64,000 nucleotides of DNA from the NCBI GenBank assembly GCA_035286125.1, contig JAYKIS010000082.1:4761-68760 (forward strand). Reading direction: 5' to 3'. The position numbers were made by a program, and so were the translations under genes. Shown in pieces: positions 57,835 to 64,000 of this stretch. The stretch is from VGJW01 sp035286125 (GTDB lineage Bacteria > Cyanobacteriota > Sericytochromatia > S15B-MN24 > VGJW01). Numbering within the stretch: position 1 is the first letter of the stretch; the number at the start of each line of letters is the position of its first letter. Below the pieces are notes generated by a model. The model saw only the letters and a list, made by a program, of their open reading frames with translations. It searched no databases and had not been told where the DNA came from.

Positions 57835-59994
57835 TCAGGCCCGCAGCAGCGATGAGGTCAGCCGCAGGTAGACCCCGGGGTTCTGCTGCAGGAAGCGGCG
57901 GAGGTCCGGCGCGGACATCCGATAGGCCGTCACGGGGCCGCGTGCCACGAGATGCCGCGATGCGGGCTTCTGGTCGAGGATGCGGTCGATTTCCCCTGCA
58001 AGTTCCCCGCCACTCCAGGTCAGGTCCGGAAGGTCATCGGCCTCGCCGACCACGATGCCCTCGTCAATCAGGTAACAGACCCGCGCCCGTTGCCCGGCCT
58101 GTGTCAGCTCTGTCCCGTCAGGAAGCACCACCGCCTCGAGCATGCCCTGGAACTGGGTGCGCTGGGTGGGCGTCAGTTGCCGGAAGACAGGTGAATAGGC
58201 CAACCTGTCCCACGCGGGCAGCTGTCGGATGCGGGCCAGACGTCGCAGCGTCTCGAGCAGCTCAGTGCCGCGCAGCAGGTAAAGCAGGTCATGGGCGGCC
58301 ATCGTCAGGACCTCGAGGTCCGATCGGGCGACGACGTCCGCCGTGCGTGGCGTACCCAGGACGATGGCCGCCTCGCCGAAGTAGTCATGCTGCCCGTAGA
58401 CGGCGACCTCGCGGCCCTCGCCATCGAGCACGGCAGCCTTGCCCTCGACGATGATGAAGAACTCGCCACCGGGGTCGCCGCGCCGGATCAGGATGTCCCC
58501 GGCCTTGCAGCGACGGGCCTGCGTCATCGAGAACGCCTCGGCTGCCTTGGCCCACGGCAGGCTGCTGAAGAGGCCTACACGGCTCAGGACATCAAGCGTC
58601 GTCTGGGCGGCGCTGTGCCGTGGTCGCTCGTCGACCAGCGCCACCGTCTGGTCGAGGCCCGCGGGTGCGATGCGCATGCCGGTACCTTCCGGCAGGTTCC
58701 GCGCGCTCAGGTGAATCAGCATGACGCGGCGACGCACGTCCTCGGGCAGTTGCAGGAGCTCCTCGAGGCGCGTATGCAGGGGCGGAATGCCGGCTTCGTG
58801 CAGGACCAGGTCGTGATGCCACGGGAAGTCCATCAACTGGTCGAGACGCGCCTGGTCGATGACGCCCAGGCGATGCAGGGCACGAAACGTCGCCGGATCG
58901 TAGAGCGTGTCCGAGCTGTAGACCAGCGAGCGCCCTCCATAGAACACTTCGAAGCCCACGCACGGGACGGAATGCAGGGAGTATCTGAAGTGGAACTCGG
59001 CCCCCTCGATGCGGACCGGCTCGCCGATGCCGACGGGCGTGAAATCGAAGAGCGAGGTGAAGCGGGTTCGGGACAGACCCGCCAGCGGTGCATTCTTGGC
59101 CACGAAGCTCCGCATGATCGTCGGCGTCGTGAAGACCCGGATACGGCCCTCGGCGAGCACCTTCTGCAGGGTGCCGCCGTCATGATCGGCGTGGCAGTGC
59201 GTGAGGACGATGGCGTCGATGAGCTTCGGGTTGATCTCCTGGTCGCGCAGCCAATCCATGCTGCCGACGGGAGGGTCCACGAGAATGCCGCGATGATTGG
59301 CCCAGATGATGAAGCCGCTGGTCATCGTCTCGGGATCGAAGCCGTGGCCGGTGCCGATGAACGTCAGGCCGAAGGCGGGCGGATGGAACGGTGCGATGCG
59401 GTCATGGCGCTCGCTGGCCTGCTCGGGCAAGGGCACCTGCTCCGGGAATCGGGCCAACTCCGCGTCACCGTCCAGGACCACGAAACCCGCACCGACGGAA
59501 CGGCTCACGGTCACGCTACCGACCTTGGCGATGCCCTTGCGGTCGAAGGTGACGAAAGACAGCATGTCTCCGAGGTCCATTTCGACACCCCGGAATGGAC
59601 AGGTCCTGAAGTAACGGAATTCCGCGGCCAGGTCGGGCACCGGGCCCCGCAGGATCTCGCGCGAGACATCGGGCTTGACCGGGCCGAACACCGCCTCGCG
59701 CATCATCGCCGTCAGGTCCCTCTTCTGGCGCTCTTCGCAGATGACGGTGGTGCGCTGACGCTTGACGAAGTAGTTGTAGTAGACGGGAAACTCGAGGTCG
59801 GCAAGGCTGATCCCCAGCTCGGCCGAGAACAGGTGCCCGGGCAGCAGGTAGATGGCGGGAACCCCTTCCGGCTTCCCGATGGTGTCCTTGATGGTCTCCG
59901 GCACCGCACCGTATTGGATGGGCCCCGCCGGAGTCCGTACGAGCAGGCCACCGCGTGACAGCGGCACGGGGCCTGGCGCGACCTCGGGACTCAT
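57835..59994 (-). CDS. MBL-fold phosphodiesterase-like protein with a cyclic-nucleotide-binding domain
   Basis: 719 aa. N-terminal 190 residues are of unclear type. The MBL core has VLTHCHADHDGGT (HxHxDH), LVYSSDTLY (Asp) and LIHLSARNLPEG, together with VHEAG-like HDLVLHEAG. Residues about 470-585 are a cNMP-binding domain (CKAGDILIRRGDPGGEFFII, FGEAAIVLGTPRTADVVA with the phosphate-binding cassette). A partial second such domain may lie at the C-terminus. The order resembles cyclic-nucleotide-regulated phosphodiesterases. Substrate unknown. ATG 59994 has CATGGT 6 nt upstream and no ribosome binding site. Confidence 0.85.
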   Translation of the reverse strand: MSPEVAPGPVPLSRGGLLVRTPAGPIQYGAVPETIKDTIGKPEGVPAIYLLPGHLFSAELGISLADLEFPVYYNYFVKRQRTTVICEERQKRDLTAMMREAVFGPVKPDVSREILRGPVPDLAAEFRYFRTCPFRGVEMDLGDMLSFVTFDRKGIAKVGSVTVSRSVGAGFVVLDGDAELARFPEQVPLPEQASERHDRIAPFHPPAFGLTFIGTGHGFDPETMTSGFIIWANHRGILVDPPVGSMDWLRDQEINPKLIDAIVLTHCHADHDGGTLQKVLAEGRIRVFTTPTIMRSFVAKNAPLAGLSRTRFTSLFDFTPVGIGEPVRIEGAEFHFRYSLHSVPCVGFEVFYGGRSLVYSSDTLYDPATFRALHRLGVIDQARLDQLMDFPWHHDLVLHEAGIPPLHTRLEELLQLPEDVRRRVMLIHLSARNLPEGTGMRIAPAGLDQTVALVDERPRHSAAQTTLDVLSRVGLFSSLPWAKAAEAFSMTQARRCKAGDILIRRGDPGGEFFIIVEGKAAVLDGEGREVAVYGQHDYFGEAAIVLGTPRTADVVARSDLEVLTMAAHDLLYLLRGTELLETLRRLARIRQLPAWDRLAYSPVFRQLTPTQRTQFQGMLEAVVLPDGTELTQAGQRARVCYLIDEGIVVGEADDLPDLTWSGGELAGEIDRILDQKPASRHLVARGPVTAYRMSAPDLRRFLQQNPGVYLRLTSSLLRA

Positions 59995-60041
59995 GCCGGC
60001 ACCATGCCCGCTGCCGCTGATTCCTCACCGTCGGATCGCCC

Positions 60042-60758
60042 TCATGATGCCTCGGTTTCCGTACCGATCAGCGAGACGCACCGGTAGCCGACGCCCCGCA
60101 CGGTCCGGATGGCCACGGGCGAGGGCCCCAGGCGCTCCAGCTTGTCCCGCAGCCGGCAGATGTGGACGTCGACGACCCGGTCATCCCCGAAGAAGTCATC
60201 GCCCCAGACCCGGAACAGGATGGTGTCGCGGGTAATCGCCTTGCCCAGATTGGCCATCAGCAACACGAGGAGCTTGTACTCCTTGAACGGCAGGTCCAGC
60301 GACCTGTCGCCGAGTGTCACGGTGTGCTCGTCGTCGTCGATGCGCAGGTCGCCCACCTCGAGGATGTGGCGGGCCTCGGTCATGCTCTGGCGCACGCGCT
60401 CGACGCGCCGCAGGTTGGCCTTCACGCGGGCAGCCAGCTCGACCATGCTGAAGGGCTTGGTCATGTATTCGTCGGCACCCACCGCGAGACCCACGACCTT
60501 GTCGGTATCGCTGGCCTTGGCCGTCAGCATGATGATGGGCAAGGCGTGATCCCGGCGCAACTGCCGGCAAACCTCGAGGCCGTCGACATCCGGCATCATC
60601 AGGTCGAGGATCAGCAGGTCCGGGATTTCGCGGCGGCACGTCTCGATGGCTGCGGACCCTCCGGCGACCGTCAGGATCTCGTAACCTTCGTGCTCGAGCT
60701 GCTTCTGCAGCAAGAGCCGCATGTTGGGGTCGTCATCGGCGATCAGGATTCTGGCCAT
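60042..60758 (-). CDS. OmpR/PhoB-family response regulator
   Basis: 238 aa. Receiver domain with DDD acidic pocket (IADDDPNMRLLL), phospho-acceptor Asp in LLILDLMMPDVDG, Thr in MLTAKASD and Lys in YMTKPF. Winged-helix DNA-binding domain with LDLPFKEYKLLVLLM, FRVWGDDFFGDDRVVDVHIC and IRTVRGVGYR. Strong AGGA ribosome binding site. No histidine kinase is adjacent, so it may be an orphan or have its kinase elsewhere. Divergent from the protease lipoprotein across a 157-bp spacer. Confidence 0.94.
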   Translation of the reverse strand: MARILIADDDPNMRLLLQKQLEHEGYEILTVAGGSAAIETCRREIPDLLILDLMMPDVDGLEVCRQLRRDHALPIIMLTAKASDTDKVVGLAVGADEYMTKPFSMVELAARVKANLRRVERVRQSMTEARHILEVGDLRIDDDEHTVTLGDRSLDLPFKEYKLLVLLMANLGKAITRDTILFRVWGDDFFGDDRVVDVHICRLRDKLERLGPSPVAIRTVRGVGYRCVSLIGTETEAS

Positions 60759-60865
60759 CTCGTTCCTGCCTTGGTGAGGGTGGGGAGGGGTCCCCTCTTG
60801 TAGGGCCTCGGCGCCCGGAGGACAACGGAAATCTGCCTGTTTCGGACATGACCCCTTGCATCGCC

Positions 60866-60894
60866 TTGGACTTTCCTTTATGGTTTCTTAACTT
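60866..60894 (+). promoter_or_regulatory. Predicted promoter in the AT-rich divergent spacer
   Basis: TTGGAC (60866-60871), 17 nt, TAACTT (60889-60894), before the lipoprotein protease at 60916. The spacer 60759-60915 is the most AT-rich stretch here and probably holds sites for the divergent response regulator too. Confidence 0.4.
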
Positions 60895-60915
60895 GCTCTT
60901 ATTTAGAGGTGCCTG

Positions 60916-62205
60916 ATGCGTCGTTCAGCGCTTTTGCTTGCTCCGATCGCCCTTGTGGCCTGCGGGACGCCGCTCGTGGCCAGTCAGCAGCCTGCCCAGG
61001 GTGGCCGGGCCATGGCGGTTGCGCCGGCATCGGCAACGCAGACCGTATTCCGCAGCACCCATGAGGCCCACGATCGGGACCTGGCCGCAGATCCCGTCGG
61101 TGTCGAGGCCGTGGCGCAGCGTCTCGCCGGCGAAGGGCGTCTGGAGGCAGGTGTCCGCGTGTTCCCGGTCGCGGCCGCGCGTCAGCCCAAGGCGCATGCC
61201 GGGCCGCGCGTGACGGCGGGCATTCCCGTGGTGGGGCGCCTGCTGGCCGATGACCTTTCGGGTGTCCGATCCCCCTTGGCCTACGCGACCGTCGAGGCCC
61301 TGGGCTCGGGCAACAAGGTCGTGGCTGCCACGACGACGGACGCCGCGGGCAAGTTCAGCCTGGACATCGACCCCAAGTTCCAGCGCATCGGCCTGACGCT
61401 CTCCTATCGCCTTGCCAATCAGTTCTGGGACATCGAGAAGTACCGCTGGGAGGGGGCGCCGTTCACGGCCGGTTCCGGCGTCGACCTGGGTGAGATCGGT
61501 CTCGTTCGTGGTACGGCCAATGCCGAGGCGGCATGGATCCACGAGATTGGTGTCCGCTACCTCAAGACGTTCCAGCGCGAGGGCGTGTCGCTGGCATTCT
61601 GGAAGGCCCGCATCGGTATTACGTGGCCCGGCAGCGCCGACTACTACAGCTTCGGGCAGGTCAACGTGACTCAGGCCAAGCAGTGGGACGTCAATGGCCA
61701 CGAGATGGGCCACGCCATCAGCGACCAGGGCCTCAACATGCGTTTCGGCGGTGGTCAGCACTACATTGATCGCTGCTACGACGAGACGATTGCGTTCTCC
61801 GAGGGTGTCGCGAGCTATCTGGGTCTGGCCGTGAGCGTCCCGAGCGATGCCCCGAATGCCAGCTTCGAGTTCATGGTTCCGCGGCGTGCTCCCCTGCGTT
61901 ACGAGAACGTGCCGGACGAGAAGGACCCCGAGCATCCCGACGCTCCTGCCGTCTGTCGCGGGCCGGGCAACGAGTGGCGGGCCGGTGCCGCCCTGTGGGA
62001 CCTGTATGACAGGAATGCCGATGGCACGGATCAGGTCGCGATTCCGTTCTCGACCATCTGGTCCGCCATGGCCAAGGGCAATGGCAAGCCTGCCATCCGC
62101 AGCGTGCTCGACGCCTACAAGCTCGTGTCCGAGAAGGTCGACCCCGCTGTCCGCAGCGGCATGACAGGCGCTGCTGCCCAGAACTTCATCATCTTCAAGC
62201 CCTGA
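60916..62205 (+). CDS. Lipoprotein zinc metalloprotease (gluzincin-like)
   Basis: 429 aa with lipobox LVAC (residues 13-16). A Cna-B-like/regulatory beta domain about residues 95-195 (ATVEALGSGNKVVAATTTDA, GKFSLDI) precedes the catalytic part: HEMGHAISDQG (HExxH zinc motif) and DETIAFSEGVASYLG, whose Glu is a likely third ligand as in gluzincins. SADYYSFGQVNVTQAKQWDV lies before it. It should cleave proteins at the cell surface. AGAGGT 60904-60909 is the ribosome binding site. Confidence 0.82.
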   Translation: MRRSALLLAPIALVACGTPLVASQQPAQGGRAMAVAPASATQTVFRSTHEAHDRDLAADPVGVEAVAQRLAGEGRLEAGVRVFPVAAARQPKAHAGPRVTAGIPVVGRLLADDLSGVRSPLAYATVEALGSGNKVVAATTTDAAGKFSLDIDPKFQRIGLTLSYRLANQFWDIEKYRWEGAPFTAGSGVDLGEIGLVRGTANAEAAWIHEIGVRYLKTFQREGVSLAFWKARIGITWPGSADYYSFGQVNVTQAKQWDVNGHEMGHAISDQGLNMRFGGGQHYIDRCYDETIAFSEGVASYLGLAVSVPSDAPNASFEFMVPRRAPLRYENVPDEKDPEHPDAPAVCRGPGNEWRAGAALWDLYDRNADGTDQVAIPFSTIWSAMAKGNGKPAIRSVLDAYKLVSEKVDPAVRSGMTGAAAQNFIIFKP

Positions 62206-62227
62206 AGCGATTCGGGAGGGCCCTGAT

Positions 62228-63562
62228 TTGACGCGTTGGACCATTGAGGACGCGCATCAGCGCAGTGCCATCCTGACCCTGCTCGGGGTGGCGGATCCCG
62301 GCGAGAGGCAGCACCTTGTCGTCGAACTCTCGGCGGCGTCGGCGCAGGCCACGGCCTTGAAGGACCCGCTTACGGGCCTGATGACGCATTCGGTCTTCCT
62401 CGATGCCTTGCAGCGGCAGGATGCAACCAGCCGCCGCTATGCCGAGTCCTACAGCCTGCTGCGCATCGACGTGGATCGCCTCGCTGCCCTCAATGCCGCA
62501 CAGGGCTACAGCGAGGGTGATGCGTGGCTGACGGAAGTGGCGGGAGTCATCCACGCGTGCATCCGCATCAGTGACATGGGCGCGCGATTGGCCGGGGACG
62601 ATCTTGCCGTCATGCTCCCCCAGACGGATCAGGACGGGGCCTGGATTCTGGCCGAGCGTATCCGCGAGGCCGTCGCGACGCGACGGGCGGCCGTGCTGTC
62701 ACCCGCGCATTCCGGCGGTGCCGTCAGCATCGGTCTCGCCGAGGCCCGTCCGGGTGAGCCCCATGGGGCCTTGCTGGAGCGCGTCGAATGGGCGCTCGCC
62801 ACGGCCAAGCAGGCGGGTGGCAATCGCGTGGTGCGTGCCGGGGAGGAGACGCCACCGGACGCGACCGCCATCACCCGGGGCCTGCAGTTCCGCCGCGAGG
62901 CACTGGTCGACGCCATCGAGGCGCTTGCCGCCGTCGTTGAGGCCAAGGACGGCTACACCTCGAGCCACAGCTTTGCCGTGGCCGAGTATGCAACACGCCT
63001 GGCCCGGCGTGTCGGCTATGACGGCGAGCGTCTCGAGACCTTTCGCCTGGCCGCCAGGCTGCACGACCTGGGCAAGATCGGCGTGCCGGACGCCATCCTG
63101 AAGAAGGCAGGTCCCCTGTCTGACGAGGAATGGGAGCTCATGCAGCAGCACCCGGCCATGGGTCGTCGCATCCTGGGTAATACCCGTCACTTCAGCAGTG
63201 TCCTGCCCGCCATGGTCTATCACCACGAGCGTTGGGACGGCCGGGGCTATCCCGAGGGACTTGCCGGCGAGGCCATCCCGCTGGACGCCCGCATCGTGTG
63301 CATTGCCGACGCCTATGGGGCCATGGTCGATGATCGCCCCTACCGCAAGGGGCTTGGGCACCAGACGGCTTGCTCGATCCTGCAGAAGGGGGCCGGCCTG
63401 CAGTTCGATCCCCATCTGGTCGAAGTCTTTGTCGCGATGATTGCCGAGGAAGAGACGGGCGCCTTGCGGATCGAAAACCCGGATGCTCCGGTTGCCGCCG
63501 GACCGACCCGGGCGGACCTGGCCAATGAGGCTGCGCTCAAGGGGGCGTCGGACCCGGTCTGA
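62228..63562 (+). CDS. Degenerate GGDEF plus HD-GYP protein (c-di-GMP phosphodiesterase)
   Basis: 444 aa from TTG 62228 (GGGAGG at 62214-62219). The GGDEF domain (about residues 45-195) begins DPLTGLMTHSVFLDAL, but its active site reads ARLAGDDLAVML (AGDDL in place of GGDEF), so diguanylate cyclase activity is unlikely. The HD-GYP domain (about 235-400) is intact: ARLHDLGKIGVPDAIL, then HHERWDGRGYPEGL with the HD and GYP motifs, and RIVCIADAYGAMVDDRPYR. It probably degrades cyclic-di-GMP with the GGDEF remnant as a regulatory domain. Confidence 0.9.
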   Translation: MTRWTIEDAHQRSAILTLLGVADPGERQHLVVELSAASAQATALKDPLTGLMTHSVFLDALQRQDATSRRYAESYSLLRIDVDRLAALNAAQGYSEGDAWLTEVAGVIHACIRISDMGARLAGDDLAVMLPQTDQDGAWILAERIREAVATRRAAVLSPAHSGGAVSIGLAEARPGEPHGALLERVEWALATAKQAGGNRVVRAGEETPPDATAITRGLQFRREALVDAIEALAAVVEAKDGYTSSHSFAVAEYATRLARRVGYDGERLETFRLAARLHDLGKIGVPDAILKKAGPLSDEEWELMQQHPAMGRRILGNTRHFSSVLPAMVYHHERWDGRGYPEGLAGEAIPLDARIVCIADAYGAMVDDRPYRKGLGHQTACSILQKGAGLQFDPHLVEVFVAMIAEEETGALRIENPDAPVAAGPTRADLANEAALKGASDPV

Positions 63563-63572
63563 ACCCGGGCGA

Positions 63573-64000
63573 TCAGGTCCTGTTCTCAGCCCATCGGGTC
63601 AGCACCTCGACGGCGCGTCGGGCGCCCGACGCCGCCTCGGGACCCTCGACCGGGAGCGAGAGGATGCGCTTCGCGAGCCAGTGGCTGTCCGGAAATGATG
63701 CGGCCGGGACCTCGTCGGGAACGTCCCAGTGGATGGTTGTCTCGATGCCCTCGCGAAGCAACAGCTGCTTCAGGGTGTTCCGGGCCTCGGAGCGGATCGG
63801 AAAGCCGTAGGGGACGACACCGGGCGGCAGGTCCGGCATGACCTGTTCAAGCCCCGGCAGTCCCTTCAGACCGCGTTGGTAGACCAGATAGGCCTCGCGG
63901 CGCGAAGCACGCCACGTCACGGGGTCGAAGTCCTGCAGGCGGGCAAGGGCCTCGCCCGAGAGGGCCACGGGCTTGAGGGGGGACAGGTCCATGCCCGTCT
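63573..64000 (-). CDS. DegT/DnrJ/EryC1-like aminotransferase, C-terminal part
   Basis: The coding frame continues past the right edge of the window, so only about 142 codons are visible. The segment VVPYGFPIRSEARNTLKQLL, GIETTIHWDVPDE and SHWLAKRILSLPVEGPEA resembles the C-terminal end of DegT-family sugar aminotransferases (family pattern HY-x-P followed by SLP). An ATG at 63992 would make a 139-aa protein but that is probably internal. Converges with the HD-GYP gene across 10 bp. Confidence 0.6.
   Translation of the reverse strand, partial: TGMDLSPLKPVALSGEALARLQDFDPVTWRASRREAYLVYQRGLKGLPGLEQVMPDLPPGVVPYGFPIRSEARNTLKQLLLREGIETTIHWDVPDEVPAASFPDSHWLAKRILSLPVEGPEAASGARRAVEVLTRWAENRT

Noticed and set aside
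1..64000. tRNA, rRNA, CRISPR array, insertion sequence, integrase or prophage
   Set aside because: None was recognised: no transposase or integrase motif, no direct-repeat array and no tRNA-like cloverleaf by eye. A tRNAscan-SE run would be needed to exclude tRNAs fully.

Overview
The window is chromosomal DNA from a high-GC bacterium (about two thirds G+C by eye). It is densely coded on both strands, with no rRNA, tRNA, CRISPR array, insertion sequence or prophage that I can see. The cell is diderm: it carries a complete lptC-lptA-lptB-permease block, several lipoproteins and outer-membrane-barrel-like proteins. It is heterotrophic, with fatty-acid and leucine oxidation and an NAD-type glutamate dehydrogenase, and it probably makes flagella, since a flagellin-like gene sits behind a sigma-28-type promoter. 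A single YjgP/YjgQ permease after lptB and the overall gene mix would suit a deep-branching non-photosynthetic relative of Cyanobacteria such as Sericytochromatia, but that placement is only inference.

Layout. 1-1127: a sensor/ECF sigma/anti-sigma cassette, cut at its left end. 1157-6359: a lipoprotein, then a fatty-acid oxidation run (enoyl-CoA hydratase-like, thiolase, hydroxyacyl-CoA dehydrogenase, acyl-CoA dehydrogenase). 6390-9416: a giant flagellin. 9616-16015: release factor 3, a DUF3293 protein, a repeat-bearing lipoprotein, a DUF2490 barrel and nadA-nadB. 15921-21796 (minus): hflX-plsC-purA-dnaB-rplI, then yajQ. 21907-26744 (plus): rlmH-DUF1934-argS-decarboxylase-EamA, joined by overlapping stop/start codons. 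26672-29064 (minus): a J-domain/HEAT protein with a VWA partner. 29193-32195: glutamate dehydrogenase, ending in back-to-back terminators shared with a secreted EF-hand protein. 33979-37262: a four-gene run of an envelope protein, a lipoprotein hydrolase, miaE and a PHP phosphoesterase. 37313-42708: an acyl-CoA carboxylase/leucine catabolism cluster. 42743-46325: PilZ then lptCAB-lptF. 46351-49463: sahH, a previously split small selenoprotein, and a DEAD-box helicase. 49549-55778: accessory proteins with unusual architectures. 55775-64000: two metallo-beta-lactamase-fold proteins flanking a class I aldolase, a response regulator, a lipoprotein zinc protease, a GGDEF/HD-GYP protein and the end of an aminotransferase-like gene.

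Themes. Cyclic-di-GMP recurs: a PilZ protein, YajQ, an MshEN-type domain fused to beta-propellers, and a degenerate-GGDEF/HD-GYP protein. Translational coupling is heavy, with NTGA or TGATG overlaps at most operon junctions; the NTGA form occurs with A, G, T and apparently C as first base. Several genes without a ribosome binding site have a TANNNT box 5-7 nt before the start codon, which suggests leaderless transcripts.

The standout find is at 47690-47914 (minus): a 74-residue SelW/Rdx-type thioredoxin-fold protein whose CxxC motif is written CxxU, with an in-frame TGA and a candidate bacterial SECIS hairpin just after it. Ordinary gene calling splits or misses this gene.
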